Both the position numbers and the translations under genes were made by a program. Shown here piece after piece: positions 35,479 to 44,875 of a DNA stretch of 64,000 nucleotides. Source of the stretch: DATGPD01 sp041398565 (GTDB lineage: Bacteria > Planctomycetota > UBA1135 > UBA2386); contig JAWKUN010000005.1 in the NCBI GenBank assembly GCA_041398565.1, positions 248,001-312,000 of the forward strand, given 5' to 3'. Each line of letters opens with the position of its first letter. Position 1 is the first letter of the stretch. The notes under the pieces are model-generated. The model did no database searches and had not been told where the DNA came from. It worked only from the letters and a program-made list of their open reading frames with translations.

Positions 35479-38409
35479 TCAGACGTCGACCCGCGTCGTG
35501 CGTCCGGCCACGACCTCGACCTCACGGGAGACGACCTGTTCGGGGCCGAGGTGGATGGTCAAGGACCAGCGTCCCGGCGCCAGGTTCTTCAGCATCGCCT
35601 CGCCCTTGTCGAAGCCGGCCTGCGCCTGTCGCCGCTGGTCGCCCTGTTCGACCGCCCGCGCCAGCACACCGTTGCCGTTGCCCGCCGTCGCATGCACGCG
35701 GATGTGGCCGGCCGGCATCAGGGTCATGTCGACGCCGGACTTCGTCGCCCCGCTCTGCACCTCGAAGGGGGCCGACCGCGCGGTGACGAAGTCGTCGGCC
35801 CGCACCTCGAGCACGACGGGCTTGCCGCTGGCGACCCCGCGCACGAGGTAGGCACCCTCGGCATCCGTCTCGACCGACTTGCCGCCACCACCGCCACCGA
35901 CCGCGCGGCCGCCGACGTCGACGAAGCCGAACTGGATGCCTCCGCCTCCGCCAGGTGCCTGCACGCGCACCCTGGCCCCGGCGACCGGCTTGCCGTCGCC
36001 AGTTCGCACAACACCGCGCACCGATGTCACGTCGAGCTCGACGTCGGCGACGTTGGCGCCGATCGCCAGGGTCACCGGCACCGTCGTCGACATGGCACGG
36101 TCGTCGTGCGTGATGCGCAGGCGGTGCTCGCCGGCGACGAGACCCTCGAAGGTGTAGCGCCCCTCGCCATCGGTTTCCGCGGACTTGCCGCCGTCCGCGC
36201 CGACGAAGAGGAACCGCAGGTCGCCGCCGTCGCCGGCTCCACGCTGGAACGTCACTCTCGCGTGCGCCAAGGGCACGCCGTTCTCACGCACGACGCCCGA
36301 GAGCTGCGCCGGCGGCGCCTTCGTGATGCGTACCGAGGTGCGCACCTCGTCGACCACTTCGACCGACTCCCATGTCGCGCTCTTGGACTCGCCGCCACCG
36401 AAGCTCCCGCTCATGTTTCCGAACCGAATCATCGGCCCCTCGCCGCCGTCACGCAGGCGGAACCCGTGCTCGCCCGGGGGCAGGCGCTCGAACACGACTC
36501 GCCCCGCCGGGTCGGTCTCCAAGTCGTTCGGTAGCTCATCGGCGCCCGGCCCCTTGTGCGCGACCGTCGCCTTGGCCAGCGGTTGCCCGCGCTCGTCGAC
36601 CGCCTCGACGGCGACGCTGCCACCCAGCAGCAACTGCACGTCGCGGTCGGCTCCCTCCGCCCCGACCTCGAAGGCCTCGCTGCGGTAGGGCGCGAAGTCG
36701 TTGCTGCGCACGGTGAGCTCCGACTCGACGTCGAGGTCGGCGTTGAGCACACATCGCCCGTCGGCGTCGGTCCGAGCGGCGCGCGGCCCCCGCGCTTGCG
36801 TTGACGCCATGAACCGCTCGAAGGGATTGCCGACGCCGCCGTCCTTCTTCGCCAGACGCGCGGACGCTCCCGGCACGGGCTCGCCGTTCTTGTCCACCAC
36901 CCGCACGCGCACCACCGGTGCCGGCTGCAGACGCACGGTGCCGAGGTCGACGCTGCCGGTGAGCGGCAGCTCGATACCTTCGCGCTCGAATCGGCTGTAG
37001 CCGGTGCCGTCGACGCGCAGCGTGAGAGTCTGCCCCGGCCGCGGCCGCAAGCCACCGACGACCACCCTGCCTTGCGGATACTCGACGAGGCGCACCACGG
37101 GCGGCGGCCAACCGTAGCCCCGACCCTTGTCGCGCAAGGTGGCTTCCACCCAGAGCTTCTCCAACGGCGCCCCGCCGCGGCCGTCGAGCACGGTGAACGC
37201 CACACCCACGCCCGCCTCGTAGCGCAGGTCGACCCCGGTCGCGCCGGCACGCACTTGCACGACCTGGCTGGCGAGGGCGAAGCCCGGCCAGGTGCGGATG
37301 CGGTCGGCCAGCCAGACGTCGTACTCGACGCCGCCCTCCAATGGTGCCAGGGTGAAGGTGCCGTCGGCGGCGACGTCGCAGGTCACCTCCGCCTCCCGCC
37401 GCGACGGCTCGGGCGCCCGACGTCCGTCGCCCTCCACCGGCCGGCGCAGAGCCCTCGCACACAGCGACGACACGTCCGCCGGGGGGTCGACGACGCGACC
37501 GGAGATCGCCGCCGGAGGCCCCAATTGCAGCAGGAGGTCGCTCAGCTCGGTCTCCACCTCGACCTTCAGATCGGCGACGCGCAGCCGTGGGTGCTGTGCG
37601 TGCCGCACGACCAGAGCGAAGTCGCCGGCGCGCACGTGCTGCAACTCGAAGCACCCCTCGGTGTCGGTCGTCGCCACCTCCATGCCGATGGCCAGTGTCG
37701 CCACGTCGTCACCGCCTTCGAGGACGAACGTGCCGAGCACGTCGGAGTTGTTGCTCGTGTGCCGTACCGTCGCCCCGGCCACCGGTCGGCTCGTCGCGTC
37801 GACGACCTTGCCACGCACCACCGCGCCGCGCTGCAACTCGATCGCGCCGACATCCCGCGCCGCGTCGCGAGGCCGCGTCACCGGCTTGCCCTGAACGACG
37901 TAGCCGCGGGCGAGCACCCACAGATCGAGCCGCGACTCCTCGCCGCGGGGCGTCACCTCGAAGCGTCCGTCGGCGTCGGTCGTCGTCTCTGCCCGGTCGG
38001 CGGCGATGGCAGCCGCCCGCCGGCGCAAGCCGGCAACGTCGCCGAAGTCGGGACCCTCGTCGGCATCGACGACGCCGAAACCCACGAGCAGGGGCGGCGC
38101 GCAGGTCACCCTCGCCCCCGACACAGGCGAGCCGTCGGGTCCGACGACACGCCCGACAATGGGCGAAGCCGCACCCCGCCCGGCCTGCGGCGCGAGTTCG
38201 CCACCCTCGAGCGCCGAGCGCTCCGCCCCAGCCTCACCGGCCGACGCCCCGGCGTCGGCCGCCAACGCCGATGCCGCGTCAGATGCCGTATCACCAGCGG
38301 CCGCGCGATCGGAGCGGGCGCCATCGACTCTCTCGGACATCACGAACCACACAGCAGCCGAGAAGACCACCAAGAGGACGAGGACGATGATCGCGCGGAG
38401 TTTCGACAT
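35479..38409 (-). CDS. Membrane-anchored protein with tandem carboxypeptidase-regulatory-like domains
   Basis: 976 residues. The N-terminal signal anchor is RAIIVLVLLVVFSAAVWFVM. About ten beta-sandwich repeats of the CarboxypepD_reg/SpaA-like type follow, seen as IVGRVVGPDGSPVSGARVTC, VRGKVVDATSRPVAGATVRH, VAVEAVDERGQPLAKATVAH, LSGVVRENGVPLAHARVTF and VRGVVRTGDGKPVAGARVRV, each with a TDADGRFEV-like continuation. A Gly-rich insert GGGGGIQFGFVDVGGRAVGG lies near residue 840. The protein is structural or adhesive by type, with no enzyme domain. It is the largest of three such proteins in the window. It is divergent from the selenoprotein candidate at 38800. Confidence 0.86.
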   Translation of the reverse strand: MSKLRAIIVLVLLVVFSAAVWFVMSERVDGARSDRAAAGDTASDAASALAADAGASAGEAGAERSALEGGELAPQAGRGAASPIVGRVVGPDGSPVSGARVTCAPPLLVGFGVVDADEGPDFGDVAGLRRRAAAIAADRAETTTDADGRFEVTPRGEESRLDLWVLARGYVVQGKPVTRPRDAARDVGAIELQRGAVVRGKVVDATSRPVAGATVRHTSNNSDVLGTFVLEGGDDVATLAIGMEVATTDTEGCFELQHVRAGDFALVVRHAQHPRLRVADLKVEVETELSDLLLQLGPPAAISGRVVDPPADVSSLCARALRRPVEGDGRRAPEPSRREAEVTCDVAADGTFTLAPLEGGVEYDVWLADRIRTWPGFALASQVVQVRAGATGVDLRYEAGVGVAFTVLDGRGGAPLEKLWVEATLRDKGRGYGWPPPVVRLVEYPQGRVVVGGLRPRPGQTLTLRVDGTGYSRFEREGIELPLTGSVDLGTVRLQPAPVVRVRVVDKNGEPVPGASARLAKKDGGVGNPFERFMASTQARGPRAARTDADGRCVLNADLDVESELTVRSNDFAPYRSEAFEVGAEGADRDVQLLLGGSVAVEAVDERGQPLAKATVAHKGPGADELPNDLETDPAGRVVFERLPPGEHGFRLRDGGEGPMIRFGNMSGSFGGGESKSATWESVEVVDEVRTSVRITKAPPAQLSGVVRENGVPLAHARVTFQRGAGDGGDLRFLFVGADGGKSAETDGEGRYTFEGLVAGEHRLRITHDDRAMSTTVPVTLAIGANVADVELDVTSVRGVVRTGDGKPVAGARVRVQAPGGGGGIQFGFVDVGGRAVGGGGGGKSVETDAEGAYLVRGVASGKPVVLEVRADDFVTARSAPFEVQSGATKSGVDMTLMPAGHIRVHATAGNGNGVLARAVEQGDQRRQAQAGFDKGEAMLKNLAPGRWSLTIHLGPEQVVSREVEVVAGRTTRVDV

Positions 38410-38571
38410 GGATGGTTCCCGAGGAGCCCCTATCGAACCGTGGCCGCGAGCCAGGCACCAGGGCCGACGTTTGGCGCGGGGCGAACACTCTTGCGCCCGG
38501 GTTCATTGCCCGCGATCCCGCCGGGCGAGGCCCGGACCCCATCACGGCCCGCGGCCGCACCAAAGGTGCGA

Positions 38572-38590
38572 GTCGGCGCTGCGCGCCGAC
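38572..38590. repeat. REP-like palindrome, copy 2 of 3
   Basis: GTCGGCGC-TGC-GCGCCGAC, a perfect 8-bp stem with 3-nt loop, flanked on the left by GGTGCGA and on the right by CGGACGAA. The core is identical to the copy at 20617-20635. Confidence 0.75.
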
Positions 38591-38599
38591 CGGACGAAC

Positions 38600-38715
38600 C
38601 GCAGGCCGCTTTGTTGCCGAGGGCTTCCAGTGCTGCTCAGGCATGGCGGACTCGGCACCGTGGCGAATTGCACCGCCTCGCAGATTCGCGCGCGCCGCGA
38701 GGACTCGCAGCACGT
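38600..38715. repeat. Dispersed intergenic repeat, copy 3 of 3 (inverted)
   Basis: Read on the minus strand it contains GCACTGGAAGCCCTCGGCAA followed by CAAAGCGGCC, matching copy 1 at 2965-3005, and upstream blocks GCTGCGAGTCCTCGCGGCGC resembling the start of copies 1 and 2. It directly abuts the REP-like palindrome, so the two may be parts of one larger element. Confidence 0.5.
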
Positions 38716-38799
38716 GAAGCCCAGTATCCTCGAGCCCCGGTCGGATCGGGGCGCGCGCCCCCGAGGCCACGTTTCCAGCACAGCGTCCGAACCACTCAC

Positions 38800-40176
38800 A
38801 TGAACATGGCTGCAAACAGTCTCCATCTCTTGCTCGGCGGCGCCGCGCTGGCGACCGCCTTTGGCGGCCGGCTCCCCGGTCAGGGTCCGAGCGACCAGCA
38901 ACCGGCCACCACCTTCGCCGCACCGGTGCGCTTGCGCGCGGGCGAGTCCTTCCTCGGTGAACGCCGTTTGTTCCCATCGCCCGTGTTCCACGACGTGAAC
39001 GGCGACGGCCGCGACGACATCGTCATCGGCGATCTCATCGGGCGGATGACCTACGCCCTGCGCCAGGCCGACGGCAGCTACGCCGCGGAGGCCAAGCTCG
39101 AGGATGAGGAAGGCAAGCAGATCGACTTCCACAACTGGTGATGCATCGGCATGAGTCCACAGTTCGTGGACTTCAACGGCGACGGCCACCTCGACATCGT
39201 CGCCGGCACGTTCGACGGCTCGCCACACGTGGCGCTCGGCACCGGCAAGGGCTTCCGGCAGCCGAAGCAGATCCTCGACCGGGACGACCAGCGCATCGTG
39301 CTGAATCAGTTCTGGAACTACGACACCAAGAAGTGGGACTCGACGCGGCGCTGTGACGGCGCCTACGACGTGATGGAAGGCCACCTCACTTCGGCCCTGG
39401 CCGTGGACTTCGACGGCGACGGCGATCTCGACCTCCTCCTCGGTGACCACGACGCGGGGGGCTACGTGTTCCTGCGCATCAACGAAGGCACCGGCGCCGA
39501 TCATGCCTTCGCCACCAAGAACACGCTGGTGCTCGCCGGCGGCCAACCGTTGCGGGTTCCCGGCACGGTGGCGACCATGCGCCTCGTCGACTGGAATCGC
39601 GACGGCCTGTGGGACCTCGCCTGCGGCAGCATGGGCGACGCCTACCAGACCAGTCCGGGCGGTGGCGTCTACGTCTACCTCAACACGGGGACCGAGAAAG
39701 TCCCTGCGTTCGGCGCGCCATTGGTGTTGATCGGGCCGAGCAGCAAGCAGAGTGTCGACGGCCCCGAGCGCCCCGACTCCGGCATCTACATGGACTTCGG
39801 CGACGCCGACGGCGACGGCGACCTCGACGTGCTCGTCGGTGGCTACTCGCACTGGCTGCCCAAGCCGCGGCAGCTCTCCGCCGCCGAGCAGCGTCGCGTG
39901 GCGGCGCTGAAGGCCGAGCTGGAGGAGCTCGACGCCAAGCTCGATGTGCTCGGCGAGGCCGTGGCCAAGGCGACCGAGAACCTCGACGACGAAGCTGCAG
40001 CCAAGGAGCGCGCCAAGCTGCTCAAGGCACAGGGGGCCGAGCGATCGGCGTTGGCCAAGCAGCGCACGCGGCTGCAGAACGAGCACGACGAGTTGGAGCC
40101 CGGGCCCAAGCGGGTGTCGTACACGTGGCTGTACGAGAACCTGGGCTCGGCACCCACCGAGGGCGGCCACCGCTGA
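38800..40176 (+). CDS. Secreted FG-GAP/VCBS protein with in-frame TGA, putative selenoprotein
   Basis: 458 residues if the in-frame TGA at 39139-39141 is read as selenocysteine (residue 114, context HNW-U-CIGMSPQFVDFNGDG). Signal peptide: MNMAANSLHLLLGGAALATA. FG-GAP Ca2+ loops occur on both sides of the TGA in one frame: DVNGDGRDDIVIGD before it, and DFNGDGHLDIVAGT, DFDGDGDLDLLLGD, DWNRDGLWDLACGS and DADGDGDLDVLVGG after it. Two halves of one propeller are therefore preserved without frameshift. A 7-8 bp hairpin at 39153-39173 follows as expected for a bacterial SECIS. The C-terminus is a coiled coil (from LSAAEQRRVAALKAELEEL) ending in a short strand. A recent nonsense mutation is the alternative. 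Confidence 0.72.
39153..39173 (+). promoter_or_regulatory. Putative bacterial SECIS hairpin in the FG-GAP gene
   Basis: GAGTCCAC-AGTTC-GTGGACTT: seven Watson-Crick pairs plus a terminal G-U, with a 5-nt loop whose second base is G, followed by U. Nineteen nucleotides separate the TGA from the loop. Published bacterial SECIS elements place the loop about 16-37 nt after the UGA and have a G among its first two bases, so this fits. Confidence 0.65.
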
Positions 40177-40267
40177 CGCTTCGCCGTCACCTGGGCGACC
40201 GTAGTGGTAGGTCGGAAGGTCGCGGCCGAGCGGCCTGCGCCGCACCTCACAGACGCGGTGTGCGACG

Positions 40268-41632
40268 TCAGGGCGCGCGCCGGCGCACCGCTGGCGCGGC
40301 ACGACCGGCTGCCCACGCGAGGCCCAGAGCCCCGCACACGGGGGCGACGGCGCCGGCCAGGCGGAGCCCGGCGGCCACAGCGGTGGTGCCGAGACCCACC
40401 CGCAGAAGGTGCACCAGAGACAGACTCGCGTCGATCGCTGCCGCCGTCGCCAGAGCCCACAGCTTTCGCCGCGTCGGCCGTCGCGCCGCGCGAAACAGCA
40501 AGACCGCCAAGACACCGTCCCAGGCGACCCAGGCCACGAGCGCAGCACGCGAGAAGCCCATCAGCGCGCCGTCGTCGATGACCGCGAGCACGGCGAGCAC
40601 GACGGTCCATGGCACCAGGGGAACGGCCAGCACCCATGGCAGCACGCTGGGTCGCCGCCAGAAGCTGCGCCAGCCGAAAGCGACCAGCGAGCCGCCGGCG
40701 AACGCTCGCAGGGCATCGACCACGGCGAAGACCACGCGCGCACGACCGCCGGCGGGGTAGAGCATCCAAACCCCTTCCCATGCTCCTGGATGGAGTCGGC
40801 GGCGGAACGCCTCGAGCGAGCGGAAGTCGTACAGCGGCCGCGCCAGGGTGCCGGCAACGCGCAGCAGCGACGGCACGGGGCCAGCCAACGGCGCCAGGCC
40901 GAGGGCGACGAACGCGCCGCCGGCATCGCGCACGACCGCGTCCAGCACCAGCTCCGCCGTGCCGTTGGGAGCGCTCTGGTGACGGAACGAGTCCTCGACC
41001 AGCCAGCCGCCACGCTGCGGCACGGGCACCAACGACGTGAAGGCGACGACCGTGTCGCCGAGCTCGGCGACGTAGTAGCGGTGCGCCTCGGCGAACGCGA
41101 ACGGTTCCAGCGACACCAGGAAGCCCATCGGCTCCAGGCGGCGCGCCCGTAGCCACGCGTCAGCCACCGCGTCGACCCGCGCGCGCAGCTCGCTGCCCTC
41201 GCGCAGGTCTGCCGCACCGGCTCGGCGCACGCGCACGCCCTTCTTGCGCGCGCGCCGCAGCTGTTCGCGCAGGCGGCGGTGCCCGGCGACGGCCGCCTCC
41301 CAGCTCCCGGGGGCGAACGTCGCCTGCTGGCCGAGCAGCAGACGCTCCATGCCGGGCCAGAGATGTCGATCCTCGACGCCGAAGAAGCAGGCGCGCTTGC
41401 CGACCGTACGCGCCGCGACGACGAAAGCGGCCGCCACGCCTTCGACGCGCGCGGCTTCGCACCACGGTGACCCGGCGGCCACCCACGCCGCGCCCGTGTC
41501 GACGTAGGCGACGCACGCGTCGTCGCCGAACCAGTAGCGACACCCCGACTCGAGACCCTGCCAAGCCACGGCGTCGCGCCCGAAGCGCTGGACGAAGCCC
41601 TTGGCACGCGTCCGCTCGGCCGCGGTGGACAT
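40268..41632 (-). CDS. DUF2156 (MprF C-terminal-like) protein with membrane domain
   Basis: 454 residues. The N-terminal ~290 residues are two GNAT-like folds of the DUF2156 type (CRYWFGDDACVAYVDTGAAWVAAGSPWC, FFGVEDRHLW, KGVRVRRAG, LPMGFLVSLEPF-like region and FTSLVPVPQRGGWLVEDSFRH). This is the catalytic domain that in MprF transfers aminoacyl groups from tRNA to phosphatidylglycerol. Unlike MprF, the hydrophobic helices here lie C-terminal (four segments after residue 330). The substrate is unknown; lipid modification is an inference. The BrkB-type gene lies 53 bp upstream on the same strand and may be cotranscribed. Confidence 0.82.
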   Translation of the reverse strand: MSTAAERTRAKGFVQRFGRDAVAWQGLESGCRYWFGDDACVAYVDTGAAWVAAGSPWCEAARVEGVAAAFVVAARTVGKRACFFGVEDRHLWPGMERLLLGQQATFAPGSWEAAVAGHRRLREQLRRARKKGVRVRRAGAADLREGSELRARVDAVADAWLRARRLEPMGFLVSLEPFAFAEAHRYYVAELGDTVVAFTSLVPVPQRGGWLVEDSFRHQSAPNGTAELVLDAVVRDAGGAFVALGLAPLAGPVPSLLRVAGTLARPLYDFRSLEAFRRRLHPGAWEGVWMLYPAGGRARVVFAVVDALRAFAGGSLVAFGWRSFWRRPSVLPWVLAVPLVPWTVVLAVLAVIDDGALMGFSRAALVAWVAWDGVLAVLLFRAARRPTRRKLWALATAAAIDASLSLVHLLRVGLGTTAVAAGLRLAGAVAPVCGALGLAWAAGRAAPAVRRRAP

Positions 41633-41685
41633 CGCGACACCCTATCCTCGGCGCCAGCGAGCGGCCAGGTCGCGTCGGCGACGGG

Positions 41686-42675
41686 CTACCCCAGGCCGCG
41701 ACGAAGTGGGACGCCAGCTCGTGGGTCGGTGGCGCGCCGCGACCTGTGCTCCTGGTCGTCAGCGACCGCGTGCGCCTCGACCGCGACGCGTTCACCGAGC
41801 TCACGCACGAAGGCCTGGGTCAGCTCGGCGCCGAACAGCACGATCGCTGCCGAGTAGTAGGTCCACACCAGCATCAGCACCAGCGAGCCGGCGGCGCCGT
41901 AGGCCGACCCCAGCGCACTGGTGCCGAGGTAGAGGCCGATCAGCCACTTGCCCACGACGAACAGCGATGCCGTGACGACGCCACCGAAGAACACGTGGCG
42001 CCAGCGCAGCTCGGCATCCGGCAAGTAGCGGAAGACGGCCATGAACACCAGTAGGTAGACGAGGAACGGCACCACCAGATCGAGCGCGTTCCACAGCAAC
42101 CCGGCCGCTGGCAGGCGGTCGCGCCAAGCGTGGGTGAGGGCCGCCAGGCCCGAACTCACCACCAACGACACCAGCAGGAGGAAGCCGATCGAGACGATGA
42201 GCCCGAGTGAAAGGAGGCGTTTGCGCAGCCACGCCCAGACGTCGAAGCCCGTCGGATCGCTGCGGACGCCCCAGATGGTGTTGAGCGCCGTCTGCAGCTG
42301 CGCGAACACCGCCGTCGCCGAGAACAGGAGCGTGCCGAGGCTGATCCAGCCGGCGATATGGGCGACATCGACGTGCGCATCGGCGTTGTCGATGACCATG
42401 CGCACGACCTGACCGCCTTGCGCACCGACGAGCTCGGCGACGTGATCGACCAGCAGGTCGCGCAGACCGGGGCCGAGCACCGACGACAGCCAGACGAGCA
42501 AGATCAGGATCGGTGCCAGCGACAGCCCGCTGAAGAACGCCACCGCCGCGCCGTGGGTGAGGGCTTGATCCTCGAAGAAGGCCAGCACCGCGCGCCGCAC
42601 GACTCGCCACGTGCGGTGCGGACCACGCACCCACCAGGCGCCCGCGGCCGGCGAGTTCGTCGCTGCCTCGACCAT
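41686..42675 (-). CDS. YihY/virulence factor BrkB family membrane protein
   Basis: 329 residues with six transmembrane helices. Family signatures include FFEDQALTHGAAVAFFSGLSLAPIL near the N-terminus, GTLLFSATAVFAQLQTALNTIWGV, and the C-terminal GSAYGAAGSLVLMLVWTYYSAAIVLFGAELTQAF. The family is also called ribonuclease BN by misannotation; it probably functions as a membrane transporter of unknown substrate. It lies directly upstream of the DUF2156 gene on the minus strand. Confidence 0.92.
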   Translation of the reverse strand: MVEAATNSPAAGAWWVRGPHRTWRVVRRAVLAFFEDQALTHGAAVAFFSGLSLAPILILLVWLSSVLGPGLRDLLVDHVAELVGAQGGQVVRMVIDNADAHVDVAHIAGWISLGTLLFSATAVFAQLQTALNTIWGVRSDPTGFDVWAWLRKRLLSLGLIVSIGFLLLVSLVVSSGLAALTHAWRDRLPAAGLLWNALDLVVPFLVYLLVFMAVFRYLPDAELRWRHVFFGGVVTASLFVVGKWLIGLYLGTSALGSAYGAAGSLVLMLVWTYYSAAIVLFGAELTQAFVRELGERVAVEAHAVADDQEHRSRRATDPRAGVPLRRGLG

Positions 42676-42864
42676 GCGGGCCGGTGCGCAATGCCCGTGC
42701 CGAGCCTCGCCGGCCCGACGCGAGGCACCACCACGCTCGAACCTGCCTCCGACGCCGCTGTGGACACGCGCGATTGGACAAACTGCATCGGCCGTGCGGT
42801 GGATGCGCGGACGCGACCAGGACGGACGATCCCCGGTCGCGGCTGGCAGCGCGACTCGCCGGTG

Positions 42865-44253
42865 CTACTCGGCAGCCCCGACGATCGCGTTCGACAGACA
42901 CACACCCTGGTTGGCGGCGGCGTCGAGGGCTCCAGCCTGCACGAACACGGTGGTCCCGCTCGGCGCCGACGGCCATGACAGGGTCAGATCGACGCGACCG
43001 AGGCGATCGGTGGGCAACGGCACCACGACCGCGCTGGCGGCGTCGGGGTGGAAGGTGCCGCCGAAGATCGGCAACGGGTTGGCGCGCGTCGACAACGCCA
43101 GGAAGGCCGGGCTGGCCAGAGCCGCGCTGGCCAGACGCAGGCGCACCTGCTCGCCGCCGCGCAGCCGACCGTAGCCGTTGAGGACCGGTCGACCGAGCGC
43201 GCCGAGCGTGCCGCCACCGAGGTCGACGAACGGCAACGGCGTCAGGAGCACGATGCCGGCCTGGCCGCTCCTGCTGTCGACGCCGTTGCAGGCCACGCGT
43301 CCGCCGCGGCTGATGACCGGCGCGAAACTGCCACTCAGGTTCCAGTGCGCGTAGGCCGGTGCCAGCATGCTCTGCAGAGTCAGGCTGCCGTGGCCATCGA
43401 CGTAGACGAACATCCCGAGCAGTGCGACCTGGTACGCGGTGTCGCCGGTCGCCGCCAGACCGGTCACGTTGGCCGATGTCGCCGGTTGCGCGTTGAAGGC
43501 GATCCAGGTCGGCCCGTCGGTGAAGCGCACCGCCTGCTTGTTGCGCGTCTGGCCGGTCGCCACGTTGCCGTAGCCCCCACACTCGCCGGCGTCGTTGATC
43601 TTCCACAGCTCGGTGAAGAGGTAGTTGAAGCCGGTGCCGGTCGGGTTGCCGAGATCCTCGAGCACGCTGGTGTCGAGGTCCATGCGCAACGTCCCGCCGA
43701 GGATCTGGCGCTGGTTGTTGACGGCGTCCGGAATGTCGGGGAAGCCGGCGATCTGCGTCACCCCGCTGGTGGCGTTCCAGACGTAGCTTGCCGCCAGCGG
43801 GCCGTACTTGCCGACGACGTCGCCGCGGTCGTTGATGCCGCGTGCGTCGAACGGAAACTGGCCGTTGCTGCCGCTCGGCAGCATGAACAGCTGGTAGCCG
43901 TTGGCGGTCGGTTGCCAGATGACCCCACGCGACACAGAGCCGCTGACCAGTACCTGGCCGGCGACGACTCCGGCCTCGTTCACCGCCAGAGCGTCGGCGT
44001 AGGTCGTGTTCGCCGGCAGCGGCAGGAGTTGCAGCCCGGTGGTCGGCGAGCCGACCCACGGCCGCCGCACCGAGGCCACGGTGGTGAATCCCAGCACCAG
44101 GCCGGCGTCGTTGACCGCGACCGCCGCGGTCGCCGACGTCCAGGTCGCCGGCGGGCTGCCGACGAGGTCGGCGCGCCAGGTCGGGGACTGGGCCGCCGCG
44201 ATCGTGGCGGTGCCGAGGGCGAGGATCACGGACGAGGCAGATGTCGTTGGCAT
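42865..44253 (-). CDS. Secreted HAF-repeat protein with shared C-terminal module
   Basis: 462 residues. The signal peptide is MPTTSASSVILALGTATIAAA. Repeats of the HAF type (AxxINDxGxVVG) are clear: AVNDAGLVLGF, AVNEAGVVAGQ, GINDRGDVVGKYG, AVNNQRQILGG and KINDAGECGGYG, forming a probable beta-propeller. The C-terminal ~115 residues (LGALGRPVLNGYGRLRGGEQ, LPIFGGTF, VFVQAGALDAAANQGVCLSN) are the shared beta-rich module. The protein is extracytoplasmic and of unknown function. It is divergent from the deoxyhypusine-synthase-like gene across 622 bp. Confidence 0.85.
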   Translation of the reverse strand: MPTTSASSVILALGTATIAAAQSPTWRADLVGSPPATWTSATAAVAVNDAGLVLGFTTVASVRRPWVGSPTTGLQLLPLPANTTYADALAVNEAGVVAGQVLVSGSVSRGVIWQPTANGYQLFMLPSGSNGQFPFDARGINDRGDVVGKYGPLAASYVWNATSGVTQIAGFPDIPDAVNNQRQILGGTLRMDLDTSVLEDLGNPTGTGFNYLFTELWKINDAGECGGYGNVATGQTRNKQAVRFTDGPTWIAFNAQPATSANVTGLAATGDTAYQVALLGMFVYVDGHGSLTLQSMLAPAYAHWNLSGSFAPVISRGGRVACNGVDSRSGQAGIVLLTPLPFVDLGGGTLGALGRPVLNGYGRLRGGEQVRLRLASAALASPAFLALSTRANPLPIFGGTFHPDAASAVVVPLPTDRLGRVDLTLSWPSAPSGTTVFVQAGALDAAANQGVCLSNAIVGAAE

Positions 44254-44875
44254 GGTGGCACTCCGTTCGTCGGACCGCGCGCGCCGGCGTCGAAGCGTCG
44301 CGCTTGCCGGCGAGGCCCGGATCGGTGCTGCGAGAAGGACCGGGCTTCGCGCCGGTTTTCGTCTGCGTCGCGCTTTGCCGCGGCGTCCGGGTTCCGGCCG
44401 CGAGGAATCCGGGAAACCGACGAATCCAGGTGCTCGCCGCGGGACTCCGACAGACGTCGGCCGCACCCGAAACCACCGGCGATCGAACCGAGCGATGGCC
44501 GGACGACAGAAGTCGTCGGCCATCGCACCAGCCTTGCAGCGGATGGACCCAAGGCTCCACCGCCGAACGCTGGAAGACGTGACCGAGCGGCCGATCGAAC
44601 GCGGTGGTGGACGCATCGGCTCCGACGAAGGAGTCCGACCCTCGTCGTCAGCGACGGTGAGCGCGCCTCGCGCATGCAACGGCTGCCCGAGACGCCGTCG
44701 CCACGCGACACCGACCGAGGACCGCCGCGAGCCCGTGCGCGTGTCGCGAGCCCAGGCTGGGCGCCGTCGTCGAAACGTGTGGTCGCAGGCACGAGTCGGC
44801 CGGCCGTTCCGACGAGAGCAGCCCGTTGCCGTTGACTTGTGCCGACGCCACACCCAATCTTCGCCGCCCCGAGCC
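44254..44875. other. 622-bp divergent intergenic region
   Basis: It lies between the HAF-protein gene and the deoxyhypusine-synthase-like gene. It contains one copy of a ~65-bp dispersed repeat (44505-44572) whose inverted partner is at 55304-55364. Translations of it in all frames are Arg-rich and featureless. A GACGAC-AGAA-GTCGTC hairpin lies at the left edge of the repeat. Confidence 0.45.
44505..44572 (+). repeat. Dispersed repeat, inverted partner of 55304-55364
   Basis: The block from CCATCGCACCAGCC to CGCCGAACGCTG (44520-44572) matches the reverse complement of 55304-55355 with about four differences in 53 positions by eye, including GCCTTGCAGCGGATGGA exactly. The match extends more weakly to the left through AGTCGTCGG. 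Confidence 0.75.

Larger units (their letters stand above)
38410..38799. other. 390-bp divergent intergenic region
   Basis: It separates the carboxypeptidase-regulatory protein gene (minus) from the FG-GAP selenoprotein candidate (plus). It contains REP-like palindrome copy 2 (38572-38590) directly followed by an inverted copy of the dispersed repeat (38600-38715). No gene is supported. Confidence 0.45.

Noticed and set aside
39139..39141. The FG-GAP gene as a simple pseudogene with a nonsense mutation
   Set aside because: There is no frameshift or other decay, FG-GAP loops are intact on both sides, Cys follows the TGA, and a SECIS-like hairpin lies at the correct distance. It remains the main alternative.
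41801..44560. Long minus-strand ORF (919 residues) across the HAF and BrkB genes
   Set aside because: It is frame-shifted relative to both real genes and lacks recognisable motifs.
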